From: Nodosilinea sp. LEGE 07088
GTDB taxonomy: Bacteria > Cyanobacteriota > Cyanobacteriia > Phormidesmidales > Phormidesmidaceae
Assembly: GCF_015207395.1 (NCBI RefSeq)
Contig: NZ_JADEWX010000018.1
Location: forward strand, 1-64,000
Reading direction: 5' to 3'
DNA length: 64,000 nt
Shown here: positions 44,197 to 53,786 of the stretch, piece by piece
Layout of the letters: each line of letters opens with the position of its first letter
Numbering within the stretch: the first letter of the stretch is position 1
Made by a program: the position numbers and the translations under genes
Notes under the pieces: model-generated
Databases searched by the model: none
Seen by the model: only the letters and a program-made list of their open reading frames with translations
Told to the model about the DNA's origin: nothing

Positions 44197-45722
44197 ATCC
44201 CTTTGTGATTAGTCCCCAGGAAGCCCAGGCGATTCAGGAAGATGAGGTGCAGTTGGTTATGGCCCTGGCCCAGGTGAGTCAGCGGTTAGCAATGACGTTT
44301 CAGCAATCACCCCAATTGCCTCAAGCTGGGCAAGATGACCTGCGGATTCAGGTGGGGCAGCGGGTGGTTTATGGTCAACTGGCCGATGGCACGATTCGGC
44401 GAGAGCTGAACCCCAACAGCTTGAAGGTGATTTTGGATGCGATTCAGCAGCCGGTCACCCCAAGCGTTGACCCGGACGCGTATCGGGGCAAAGTCCCAGC
44501 GATTGAGATCCGCGATCGTGGGATGGTGCTATTTCGCGAAGAGCGAGATGGGGCCATAACGGTTAACCAAATTCAGATGCAGATTGGGGAGACTACGGAG
44601 AAAGTTGAGCCTGGCATTCCCAGCCCAACCCTGAATGGCCGCAATGGGAAAACTCCCGAGGCTCCATCACCAGACCTGACAGTTGACCCAGAGGCTGTGG
44701 CTCAGATCGCGGCTTGGCTGATTAACCCTCTCAATGAAGCAAAGCCCATTTATGATGCTGTAGCCGTAGGCGACTACCAGATCAAACAGAGTGGTCACCA
44801 CCTAAGCGTTAGTCGCGACAACCAGATAATTTTGGTGGTGCGCGATAGGGCGGTAGTGTCCAATCAATTGCAGGACACTGATCGGGCCGCATTCCTGGAG
44901 CTGGAGACTAGGCTCTCCCCATCTGTGGCTGCAGAGGCAGCTGCGCCAGAACTAGCCCGCAATGGGGCAACCCCACCAGCGATCGCCGTACTGAACCAGG
45001 AGGCGGCGCGGTTGGAAGACAGCCGAACCAAGACCCTGCTGAAGACGACAACTGAGAACTGGCAAGGCCAACCTCTGGATGTCCGCGTAACCCAGTGGCT
45101 CAGCCAGCACCTGGAGAACCGGCGTAATCAGCAGATGGCGCGAGCAGTGGTGGAGCTGTTTCAGAGGGGACACGAGCGTACCGGAGAAAACCTCTATCAG
45201 ATCGGGGACTACAACCTCAGCCGCAAAGGGGCTGGTGACTACAGCCTGCGAGATCAGCGAGGCGAATTGATGCAAGTGCGGGTAACGAAATCTACTGGTC
45301 TGGGGCGAGGCATTGAAGTGGTATCGGTAGCCGAGCGGGTCAGCAATTTTCAACGCCAAGAACTGCAACACTTACGCCATAACCGGACGGCGATGCCCCA
45401 GGGCAAGCTGGACGTGGAAGCGGTCTATGCGGCTCGCACCCGCCGGGTCGAGCATACCGTGCGGAATTTCCTCCAGAGCCACGTCTACGCCAATACTTGG
45501 AATAAGGAAGGGGGCCAGTTCAAGCTGGAAGTGGGCACTGACGATCTGCTGCGCATTACCGACAAGTGGGGACGCGGGGTGGTGTTTGAACGCCACCACA
45601 GCAACGTGGTCTCACGGCTCAATCAGCAGGATTTACTGCACTTTGAGCGATTGGATCAGCGGATGCAGCTGGTTAAGCAGCCAACCCAGCGTCAGCCTAA
45701 AGCTCAGATGGAGCTGGGCTGA
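44193..45722 (+). CDS. hypothetical repeat protein of the conjugation operon
   Basis: A 509-residue protein built of related modules. Each has a short strand pattern: VGDYQIKQSGHHLSVSRDNQIILVV (about 190), IGDYNLSRKGAGDYSLRDQRGELMQV (about 332), and a third with GGQFKLEVGTDDLLRITDKWGRGVVF (about 438); the pieces quoted are similar but not identical. Each module is followed by a helix with FQRQEL or DRAAFLELE-type text. It resembles a small beta domain repeated about three times, possibly binding DNA or a plasmid protein. I do not recognise the family. It closes the T4SS operon. Confidence 0.65.
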   Translation: MNPFVISPQEAQAIQEDEVQLVMALAQVSQRLAMTFQQSPQLPQAGQDDLRIQVGQRVVYGQLADGTIRRELNPNSLKVILDAIQQPVTPSVDPDAYRGKVPAIEIRDRGMVLFREERDGAITVNQIQMQIGETTEKVEPGIPSPTLNGRNGKTPEAPSPDLTVDPEAVAQIAAWLINPLNEAKPIYDAVAVGDYQIKQSGHHLSVSRDNQIILVVRDRAVVSNQLQDTDRAAFLELETRLSPSVAAEAAAPELARNGATPPAIAVLNQEAARLEDSRTKTLLKTTTENWQGQPLDVRVTQWLSQHLENRRNQQMARAVVELFQRGHERTGENLYQIGDYNLSRKGAGDYSLRDQRGELMQVRVTKSTGLGRGIEVVSVAERVSNFQRQELQHLRHNRTAMPQGKLDVEAVYAARTRRVEHTVRNFLQSHVYANTWNKEGGQFKLEVGTDDLLRITDKWGRGVVFERHHSNVVSRLNQQDLLHFERLDQRMQLVKQPTQRQPKAQMELG

Positions 45723-45787
45723 ATCATCACCGCAATCAGGGATTCTCCGGCATCTACCTCGACCGTCTACTCCCGGAGACCATCACC

Positions 45788-48700
45788 ATGGGCCATCCTC
45801 AGTTGGCTGAGGCCTATGCGTCCTACTTCCTATCGGGTCAAGGCTTTGGCTCCATTGTCGAAGCTCGGCGCTTTGCAGCATCTGTTCTTGGGGAGCCGGT
45901 GCAGCCTGGAACCGCCCTGGCCAAGACGGTGGATGAGTCCGTTGAGGCAGCGGTGGTCAGGGCTGGAGGGCAGGTGGTGGCGAGTTCCCAGACTACCCAT
46001 GAGGCCTATGACCGCCTGGTGGAGTTGCTCCAGCGGCAGCCCAACTTGAGCGTGCGGTCATCTACGTCGGTGCTGCAACAGGCCTACAGTACGCCGATTC
46101 CGATCGCTTATCTGGCCTCTGTGCTCGGGGGCATCAATGCTGAAACCACCGTGTACGAGCCCACGGCAGGGAATGGAGCACTGCTGATTGGGGCCAATCC
46201 AGCCAGGGTGATCGCCAATGAGCTGAATCCAGATCGCTGGGCTGAACTTCAAACCCGAAGCTTTCGCCAGCTCACCCAGGCCGATGCCCTGATTTACAAG
46301 CCCGCTACCCAGGTGGATGTTGTCATCTGTAACCCACCTTTTGGAGTGGTCAAAGACGCGCAGCGCCACACCCGCCGCTTTCCCATCGCCGACACTTGGA
46401 CGACTCAGATCGATCAGGTGATCGCCCTGAAGGCGTTGACGGTGATGAAAGAGGGTGGTCGCGGGGTGCTGATTTTAGGAGGTAAGCAAGGTCGTGAAGA
46501 CGAACACCGCTCTGAGCGCTACAACAGCCGTGAGAGTCGTGCCTTTTACTATCTGCTTTATGCGAATTACCGGGTCACCCAGCACCTATCTATCTGGGGT
46601 GACCTGTACCGCAAGCAGGGCGCTGGGTTTCCTATCGACGTGATTGTGATTGAGGGGCGGGGGAAGTCGGATCGCCCCCTGCCTGCCGCTGAAGTGCCTG
46701 CTATCTACAAGTCGTTTACTGAACTAAAGGAACTACTTCCCCATGAACCTATCCACCATGCCCGTATCCCCCTGGACGTACCCGTTCATGACCCGCCAGT
46801 ATCCCAGCTTTCTCAACCTCTGGACGCTAGAGGGGATGGGAACGCTATTCATCGTCAAGGTGCCACCAGCGCTAGAGCAACTGAGCGAAGCCACTTACCT
46901 GCAGTTGATGCAAACTCGACTGGACAGAATGATTCAGGCCTCCGTCTTAGAAACCTCCCAGACCGAGACGCAGCAACAGCTGGCCACCACCCTCAGCGAG
47001 TTGGACTGGGCTCAGGAGATTCCGATCCTAGAGCCGGACGACGACCTGGACTTCGCCCTGGAGTATTGGCGGCAGCAGTGGGCAGAGACCTTGATTCTGA
47101 GCAACTGGCGGTTTCAGGAACGACTCGGCTATTACGGGGGGATCTTTCCAGTAACGCCCGTCACGCCCAGCTATCCGGACTATCTGGACTGGCTGAGCCT
47201 CCACGACGAGACCACGCTAGAGGCGTGGCTGGCCGAACTGAGCCTGTAGAACCTCACTCGGAAATCACCATGAATACTCCTCTTTCAACCGGCGAGGCTG
47301 CGGCACCGTCGGCAGACACTTATGATGTCCAGCCTCGTCAGGTGGCCTATGTGCCTAAAAGTAAGGGCTTTTCGACTCAGACCCTGATCCCGTTCAACAT
47401 GGCCAGTGCGGCCCAGCAGGCGCTGGAGCGTTTTGAGCAGCACCACGGCGACATTGATACATACCTGGCCACCCGACTGGGCTACGGTTCCGTTTCTGAA
47501 CTGCACCAGTACTTTAGCGCTGAGCAAGTCGATGCTTCAGCGCTGGCGATCAACAATATCGAGCGAGGGGCGGGATTTATTACCGGCGATCAGACGGGCA
47601 TCGGCAAGGGCCGCATCTGCGCCAGCATCATGCGCTATGCCCAGCAGCAGGGAAAGATTGCGCTGTTCATCACCAAGGACAAACCCCTTTATGCCGACAT
47701 GATGCGGGATGTGGGGGATATTGGGATGCAGCGGTTTTCGCCCTTCATTACCGATAGCGGCACCGAGATTCCCCTGGCCAATGGCGGGGCATTGAAGACC
47801 GCTGGGGCCGCCAAACAGCAGGCAGAAATGCAGGCAATGATTCAGCGGGGGAATCTGGGCCGCTACAGTGCGGTGTTTACCACCTACAGCCAGCTTCAGA
47901 CCGTGGGAAAGAAAGAACCGCTGCGGCGGACGTTCCTCAGACGGATGGCTCCTAACGCCATTTTGATCTTGGATGAGGCCCACCAGGCCGGGGGCAGCAA
48001 GGGCGGTTGGAAGGAAGCGGGGCCACCCGACCGAGCAGATTTTGTGCGGGAGTTAATCGATCTGTCTTCGGGGGTGTTCTACTCGTCAGCAACTTACGCC
48101 AAACGGGCCGATGTGATGGATCTCTATGCTCGACGGACGGATTTGCGGCTGGGGGTCAGCAGCATGACGGCCTTGGAGAACATCCTGACCCGTGGGGGTG
48201 TGCCGCTTCAGCAGATTGTCGCCAGCAAGTTCGTGGCTTCCGGGCAAATGCTCAGGCGGGAGCGGTCTTACGAGGGGATTTCGTTTCAGGCCAAGACCGT
48301 TCCCGTAGATCGGGAGGTGGCCGATGACTTCTCGGCGGCGATGCGGGCGATTAAGGATTTTGACCGAGCTAAGCAGAAGGCAGTGAAGGCGATTGGTAAT
48401 GAGGCGAAGGCTGAGGCTAAAGCGTTAGGAGAAGATGGGGCGATTGGCGAGGTGGGAGCCCGGAGTACCAACTTTACGTCACTGATGCACAACTGCATTG
48501 AGCAGGGATTGCTGGCTCAAAAAGCTGATGCGACGGTGCAGGAGGCGATTGCAGCCCTGAACCGGGGTGAGAAGCCGGTGATCACGGTGGCCAATACCAT
48601 GGGCAGCTTCATCGAGGCCTATGCGGAGTCCCAGGATTTGAGCCCTGGGGATGCGATGAGTCTCTCCTTTGGGGATCTGCTGGAGCGGTATCTGGAGCGT

Positions 48701-51700
48701 TCCAGAGATGTCGTGGTGACAGACTACCGGGGCCACTCCACTCGGCTTCGACTCAGCGATGAGCAGCTAGGCGGCGATGCGGTTTTGGCTTACGAGGAAG
48801 CGCTGGATTGTATTCGCGAAAGTGACTTCAGCGGCATTCCCATCAGCCCGATTGATTACATCGAGCAGCAGTTGGAGCGCTCTGGCTACCGAGTTACTGA
48901 AGTCACCGGGCGCAAGGCAGGGATTGAATATGGGGCTGATGGTGTTATGGCCTACAAGGTGCGGCTGGGGGAGGAAAAGACAGCCAAGGGCAGGATCGAT
49001 GCCGTGGCCCGCTTCAACGCTGGGGATGCGGACGTCATTCTGCTCAACTGCTCGGGCTCGACCGGCATCTCGCTGCACGCCTCAGAGAAGTTTGCTGACC
49101 AGCGACCTCGGCACATGATTGTGGCCCAGGCCGAACGGGACATCAACGTGTTCATGCAGATGTTGGGGCGGGTGCATCGTACCGGGCAGGTGGCGCTACC
49201 GAACTACACGCTGTTAATGGGCGACCTTCCAGCTGAAAAGCGACCAGGGGCGATCCTCTGTCGCAAGATGGCGAGCCTGAATGCCAACACCACGGCAGCA
49301 CGGGAGACCGATATTTCGCTCAATACCGTGGTGGATTTCATGAATCCCTACGGCGAGCAGGTGGTGACGGAGTTGCTGGCCGATGACCCGGAGCTGAATG
49401 CCAAGCTGGATTTTCCTGCTGCCAAGGCCGAAAACGATGCCTCCGATATCGCCCTGATCAAGCGGGTGACGGGTCGGATCCCGCTACTGCCGATCGCCGA
49501 ACAAGAAGCCGTCTACAGCCTGATTGAGTCGGAGTACTGCGACCTGGTGGATCAGGCGCGGGCGATGGGGGAAAACATTCTGGAGGCAGATCAGCTGGAT
49601 TTAGAGGCCAGGCCCTTGGCGCGGATGGAGGTAATGGCCGATGACAGTGAGACGGCCAGCGAGTTCACGGGGCCGGTATACCTGGAGCTGGTGGAGGCGA
49701 AGAGTGAGAGCAAGCCCCTAACCCAGCTTCAGGCGATCAATACGGTGCGGGAGTCGGTGGGGTTGGCGGAGGTGCCGTCGGTGGATGCCCATGACCCCGA
49801 TGCTTTATCCCTCCAGGCCAGACAGCAGGTGATGGCGACGATCACCGAGTTGGAATCGGCGACGAATCGCTACCGACAGGCAGCGATCGCCCAAAAGCAA
49901 GACAGTAAGGCGATTGAGAAGCTGAGTGATCGCATTGAGCAGCAGCTCACGCATGTCTCTACAGTGTTAGGACAGTTCGTCTCAGGAACACCACTGCGAC
50001 TCGTGACGCCTGCCAGCAAAACCATTCTCTATGGAGTGGTTGCTGGGGCGGATGCCAAGAAGCGATCTGGGAGTCCGGCAGCACCAAACCGTTGGAAGCT
50101 CAGAATTTTGGTGGCGGACTCGGCGAGACAGATTACGGTGCCCTTGTCGAAGTTCAACACCGGGCGAAGCGGATCACTCGATGCCACAGTTCAAGCCGAA
50201 GACTGGTTTGGCAATAGCGTCTACGTGCTGTTTGACAAGCAGCAGGAGGCGGGTCGGGTCAACCGGCAAATCTTTACCGGCAACCTGATCAAGGCCTTTG
50301 AGAAATACTCCAACGGCAAGTTGGTGAACTACACCGACTACCGAGGCGAGGTCTGCCAGGGGCTGATTATGCCCAAGGGCTTCGATATTGAGTCGGAGCT
50401 GACCAAGGAGCCGGTGGCCTTTAAGGAGCCGCAGCAGGTGTTTCGGTTTCTGACGGAGTTGACCAACCGGCAAGGGGCTGTGAAAACCCTGGATGAGTTG
50501 TTGCTGCTGAAGCCCCAGCAGACGGGGGAGGGGTTCATTCTACAAGCGCCGAAGTCGAAGGAGTCGGGTGGGCGGTACTACTTGGATGAGGCGCTGATTG
50601 CGGCGGCGGGGTCGGATTTTTATTCGGTGGCCGATCGCATGGAGGTGGTAATTCCCCCAGAACGGTTGGAGCGGGTGCTGGGGGTGGTAATGCAACAGCG
50701 AAACTATACGCTGGCGGCGTTTGAGTTTAAGGAGGTGGCGCGACAGTTGATGGGGGTGTCATTGCCGACGCTGGAGAAGGTGGAGATCCAGGAGGTGAAG
50801 CCACCAGTTGTTTCTCAGCCGGTTGTGCCTGCGATCGCCAGTCAACCTAAGCCAGAACTAGCAGAGACAGAACCCGTAGAGCCAGCAGAAAATCTGGTGT
50901 CCCCAGCCGTACCCAATCTGCCCCCAATGGGTCAGCTGGAAAAACGGATTCTACGCTTTTTGAGGAACGCCGGGATTGAGAAGGAGGTCATGACATCCCA
51001 AGAATTTCATCTACGGATTGAGAATGAGCCCTTCAGTCCCCTGGTGGTGGAGCGGCAGGGAGATGAGCTGTATCTGACCCACTACCTGACCCAAAACGGC
51101 GATATGTTTATTGACTCGGAGATGGTGTTTCGAGTGCGGGGCGAGGGCCACATCGAGTTCAAGGAGACGGCGGTACAGAGCCTGCGGGGTGGGGAGTCGC
51201 GGCTGCCCGATCGCGCCTTTGCCCAAGTCTTCTCTAAGAACATTGTGCAGCAGGGGTTTGCAGAAGCCGCTAAGGCCAAGCTTCAAGCGCAGGCAACGCC
51301 CGAAGTAGAAGTAGTGTCCCCACAAGAACCGGAGGATGAGCGATCGCGGATGCCGAGTGATATGCGGCAGTATCTGGAGGTGAAAGACCAGTATCCCGAT
51401 GCGATCGTGCTGGTGAAGTCACCGGATCAGCGGTTCTATGAGGCGTTTTTTGACGGGGCTCGGCCCTTGATCGAGCATCTGGAGATGATTGGCACCAGCA
51501 TGGAGTCTGGGGTGAAGGAACTCGGGCGGGTACGAGTGGCGGGGTTCCCGGTGGGGAGTTTGCACAAGTACTTGGACAGGTTGATCCAGCAGGGGGATGT
51601 GGTGATTGTTGATGGGGAGGGGGCGATCGCCATCCACCCCCATCAACCGCTTGCCCTCGCTGTGGAGGAAGCACCACCGCCTGAACCCGAAGCTGTGGTT

Positions 51701-53077
51701 GATGCCCCAGCTACTGGAGAACCTGAATTTCGGGTGCAGAGTTTGTTTGATGTGGAACCCTTTCGGACAGGTCACCCCACTGGACAGGTGCCACGACCTA
51801 GCCCAGATCCGCTGTGGCAGCAAGAGCCAGCGACAACAGCGCCCGCGCCATCTCAGAATCTGCCCCCAGCCAAGCCTGTAAAACCGGTTCAGGGGCCAAC
51901 GCTACAAGAGATTGCCGATGAGGTGCGGGGAGCGGATTTGGAGGATGTGGCGGCGCATTTGGGGTTGGAAGTGGATCGCTACGACAAGCACAAGTGGCGC
52001 AATGGCGACCACATCATCAGTATCAGCGGGCCGCTGTTCATGGACTGGTTGGCGGATGCTGGGGGGCGCGGAGCGATTGACCTGGTGATGTATGTTCAGG
52101 GGGTGGAGTTCAAAGACGCGGTGAAGTGGCTGTCAGGTCAGGACTTTTCCCAACGACCGGCTCAGGTGGCTAGCTTCGCACAGGTTAAAGACTCGGAACC
52201 TCGGGTGTTGGAGATGCCGGGGGACTCGTCACAGCGATGGGATGCCGTGCGAGAGTATTTGGTGGAAGGGCGCAAGCTACCAGCGGTGCTGGTGGATCGG
52301 CTCCATGAGCGGGGCTTGATCTTTGCCGATGACCATCAGAATGCCGTATTTCTGCGCCACGAGTTACAGGCCCAAACCTGGAGCCGAGGCGAGGTCATAG
52401 GAGCCAGTTTGAGGGGAACGTGGGGCGAGGAGAACCATTTCCACGGGTTAGCGCCAGGCTCGGCTAGAGACCAGGGATGGTTTTGGATTGGCACGGGGCA
52501 GGGGCCGGTGAATCGGGTGCTACTAGTGGAGTCACCGATTGATGCGATGTCACTGGCGGTGCTGGATCGGGCTCAGCGGGGGCCGGAGGGGGTGTCAATT
52601 TACCTCTCGACGGATGGTTCTGGAGGGGTGCCGACTGAGGCATTGAAAACGGTGCTGCGGAATGGGGGGCTGGTAGCGGCGGCGTTTGATGCGGATGCGG
52701 CGGGGGAGACCATGGCCTGGCGGGTGGCGCAGCAGGTGCCGGGGATAGAGCGGCTGACGCCGAACCAGGGGAAGGACTGGAATGAGGTAATGGTCAATCC
52801 GGAGGGGGGCGGTAATGGGTGGCAGCAGAGCTGCCCGGAGTTGGGCCAACTCTGGCGATGGCATGGGGCAGCAGTCGCACTGGGGAGACCGGAGGGGTAT
52901 TTGAGCCGGATAACCGAGGTAGCGAGGGAAGTGGCGAAAGGACAGTCACTATCGGAGAAGGCGATCGCAGCCATGCAGCGAGACTTAGAACATATGGCAA
53001 ATTCATTGAACTCGAAAGGCAAAATCCCCACTCCATCTCGAACACATCAGACGTCTACCGTAGATTTGGATAGATAA
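45788..53077 (+). CDS. methylase / Strawberry-notch-type helicase / TOPRIM primase-like giant frame
   Basis: One open frame of 2429 codons. N-terminal part to about 46740: an N6-adenine methylase with SAM motif YEPTAGNGALL and NPPFG. The linker about 46743-47260 reads as Arg/Gly/His-rich noise and is overprinted by another gene. From ATG 47270 a second, independent start is likely. The Strawberry-notch-type SF2 helicase has GDQTGIGKGR, LILDEAHQAGG, VFTTYSQLQ and MQMLGRVHRTGQV. The C-terminal part (from about 51.9 kb) has a DUF3991/zinc-less primase-like start and TOPRIM motifs VESPIDAMSL and AAFDADAAGE. This combination is known from plasmids and phages. The MTase start ATG 45788 has GGAGACC upstream. 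It may really be two genes joined by a lost stop. Confidence 0.82.
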   Translation: MGHPQLAEAYASYFLSGQGFGSIVEARRFAASVLGEPVQPGTALAKTVDESVEAAVVRAGGQVVASSQTTHEAYDRLVELLQRQPNLSVRSSTSVLQQAYSTPIPIAYLASVLGGINAETTVYEPTAGNGALLIGANPARVIANELNPDRWAELQTRSFRQLTQADALIYKPATQVDVVICNPPFGVVKDAQRHTRRFPIADTWTTQIDQVIALKALTVMKEGGRGVLILGGKQGREDEHRSERYNSRESRAFYYLLYANYRVTQHLSIWGDLYRKQGAGFPIDVIVIEGRGKSDRPLPAAEVPAIYKSFTELKELLPHEPIHHARIPLDVPVHDPPVSQLSQPLDARGDGNAIHRQGATSARATERSHLPAVDANSTGQNDSGLRLRNLPDRDAATAGHHPQRVGLGSGDSDPRAGRRPGLRPGVLAAAVGRDLDSEQLAVSGTTRLLRGDLSSNARHAQLSGLSGLAEPPRRDHARGVAGRTEPVEPHSEITMNTPLSTGEAAAPSADTYDVQPRQVAYVPKSKGFSTQTLIPFNMASAAQQALERFEQHHGDIDTYLATRLGYGSVSELHQYFSAEQVDASALAINNIERGAGFITGDQTGIGKGRICASIMRYAQQQGKIALFITKDKPLYADMMRDVGDIGMQRFSPFITDSGTEIPLANGGALKTAGAAKQQAEMQAMIQRGNLGRYSAVFTTYSQLQTVGKKEPLRRTFLRRMAPNAILILDEAHQAGGSKGGWKEAGPPDRADFVRELIDLSSGVFYSSATYAKRADVMDLYARRTDLRLGVSSMTALENILTRGGVPLQQIVASKFVASGQMLRRERSYEGISFQAKTVPVDREVADDFSAAMRAIKDFDRAKQKAVKAIGNEAKAEAKALGEDGAIGEVGARSTNFTSLMHNCIEQGLLAQKADATVQEAIAALNRGEKPVITVANTMGSFIEAYAESQDLSPGDAMSLSFGDLLERYLERSRDVVVTDYRGHSTRLRLSDEQLGGDAVLAYEEALDCIRESDFSGIPISPIDYIEQQLERSGYRVTEVTGRKAGIEYGADGVMAYKVRLGEEKTAKGRIDAVARFNAGDADVILLNCSGSTGISLHASEKFADQRPRHMIVAQAERDINVFMQMLGRVHRTGQVALPNYTLLMGDLPAEKRPGAILCRKMASLNANTTAARETDISLNTVVDFMNPYGEQVVTELLADDPELNAKLDFPAAKAENDASDIALIKRVTGRIPLLPIAEQEAVYSLIESEYCDLVDQARAMGENILEADQLDLEARPLARMEVMADDSETASEFTGPVYLELVEAKSESKPLTQLQAINTVRESVGLAEVPSVDAHDPDALSLQARQQVMATITELESATNRYRQAAIAQKQDSKAIEKLSDRIEQQLTHVSTVLGQFVSGTPLRLVTPASKTILYGVVAGADAKKRSGSPAAPNRWKLRILVADSARQITVPLSKFNTGRSGSLDATVQAEDWFGNSVYVLFDKQQEAGRVNRQIFTGNLIKAFEKYSNGKLVNYTDYRGEVCQGLIMPKGFDIESELTKEPVAFKEPQQVFRFLTELTNRQGAVKTLDELLLLKPQQTGEGFILQAPKSKESGGRYYLDEALIAAAGSDFYSVADRMEVVIPPERLERVLGVVMQQRNYTLAAFEFKEVARQLMGVSLPTLEKVEIQEVKPPVVSQPVVPAIASQPKPELAETEPVEPAENLVSPAVPNLPPMGQLEKRILRFLRNAGIEKEVMTSQEFHLRIENEPFSPLVVERQGDELYLTHYLTQNGDMFIDSEMVFRVRGEGHIEFKETAVQSLRGGESRLPDRAFAQVFSKNIVQQGFAEAAKAKLQAQATPEVEVVSPQEPEDERSRMPSDMRQYLEVKDQYPDAIVLVKSPDQRFYEAFFDGARPLIEHLEMIGTSMESGVKELGRVRVAGFPVGSLHKYLDRLIQQGDVVIVDGEGAIAIHPHQPLALAVEEAPPPEPEAVVDAPATGEPEFRVQSLFDVEPFRTGHPTGQVPRPSPDPLWQQEPATTAPAPSQNLPPAKPVKPVQGPTLQEIADEVRGADLEDVAAHLGLEVDRYDKHKWRNGDHIISISGPLFMDWLADAGGRGAIDLVMYVQGVEFKDAVKWLSGQDFSQRPAQVASFAQVKDSEPRVLEMPGDSSQRWDAVREYLVEGRKLPAVLVDRLHERGLIFADDHQNAVFLRHELQAQTWSRGEVIGASLRGTWGEENHFHGLAPGSARDQGWFWIGTGQGPVNRVLLVESPIDAMSLAVLDRAQRGPEGVSIYLSTDGSGGVPTEALKTVLRNGGLVAAAFDADAAGETMAWRVAQQVPGIERLTPNQGKDWNEVMVNPEGGGNGWQQSCPELGQLWRWHGAAVALGRPEGYLSRITEVAREVAKGQSLSEKAIAAMQRDLEHMANSLNSKGKIPTPSRTHQTSTVDLDR
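46743..47249 (+). CDS. overprinted 168-aa gene within the methylase-helicase linker
   Basis: In a different frame from the giant ORF, this segment gives a well-behaved protein: acidic, Leu/Trp-rich, with PVSPWTYPFMTRQYP, LEPDDDLDFALEYWRQQWAE and SLHDETTLEAWLAELSL. The giant frame at the same bases gives Arg/Gly/His-rich text typical of a non-coding frame. I therefore think this gene is real and that the linker of the giant ORF is a shadow. Its stop lies just before the helicase ATG at 47270. No family recognised. Confidence 0.72.
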   Translation: MNLSTMPVSPWTYPFMTRQYPSFLNLWTLEGMGTLFIVKVPPALEQLSEATYLQLMQTRLDRMIQASVLETSQTETQQQLATTLSELDWAQEIPILEPDDDLDFALEYWRQQWAETLILSNWRFQERLGYYGGIFPVTPVTPSYPDYLDWLSLHDETTLEAWLAELSL

Positions 53078-53087
53078 GGACGGCCAG

Positions 53088-53786
53088 TTAGGCGTTCGGT
53101 TTAACCGCCAGGGCCACTAAATCATCCTGGTCATGGGGGCCTTCACGGGGGACGACATGCCAATTGTCAATGCTAAAGCCTGCTGTCGTCAGCTCCTCAA
53201 GGATGACAGACGCTGAGCCAATGTAGCGAGTAGCAATGCCCTGATCATTCATCGTGCAGCAAGAGTTAGGGTCAAAAGTTGGCCGCATGGGAGAATCCTC
53301 CATCACCTCGCCGCACATACTCTGAATTAGAAAGCCCCCGCTGGGCTTCAGAACCCGATAAATATTGGCCAGCGTGTGGGCTCGGTCTGGACCAATGATG
53401 CAGTGCAGGCAGCGGCTATCAACCACCAGATCGAAAGAGTCATCCTCATAGACCGCCAGGTCCAGCACGCTGCCAACGGTGAATTGAACCTGGGACTGTT
53501 GGGCTTGAGCTTTTTCCTTAGCCCAGGCGATCGCGCTGGGAGCAATATCAATTCCATAGGCTGCATATCCCGAGTTCGCCAGCCAGACAGCAATATCGCC
53601 CGTGCCACAGCCCAGATCTAGAATGCGGCTACCGGGTGCGAGGGCGAGGCAAGCGATCGCCTGCAAAATTCGGGGCTGCACCACCTCGGTCTGATCGCTC
53701 TCTGAGGTCCAACCGAAGGCTCCTTTTGCCTTGAGCTGTTGGTAGATGCGATCGTGGGCAATGTAGTCGGTTTTCAGCGGGTTCAT
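53088..53786 (-). CDS. SAM-dependent methyltransferase
   Basis: A 232-residue class I methyltransferase. The SAM-binding motif is SRILDLGCGTGDIAVWLA (about 57-75), then GYAAYGIDIAPSAIAWA. Post-motif DLVVDSRCLHCIIGPDRAH and GGFLIQSMCGEV follow. The acceptor is unknown. The small-molecule methyltransferase fold and the context with an acetyltransferase suggest a resistance or detoxification pair. Its start overlaps the acetyltransferase stop by 4 bases, so the pair is co-translated from the GNAT side. Confidence 0.85.
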   Translation of the reverse strand: MNPLKTDYIAHDRIYQQLKAKGAFGWTSESDQTEVVQPRILQAIACLALAPGSRILDLGCGTGDIAVWLANSGYAAYGIDIAPSAIAWAKEKAQAQQSQVQFTVGSVLDLAVYEDDSFDLVVDSRCLHCIIGPDRAHTLANIYRVLKPSGGFLIQSMCGEVMEDSPMRPTFDPNSCCTMNDQGIATRYIGSASVILEELTTAGFSIDNWHVVPREGPHDQDDLVALAVKPNA

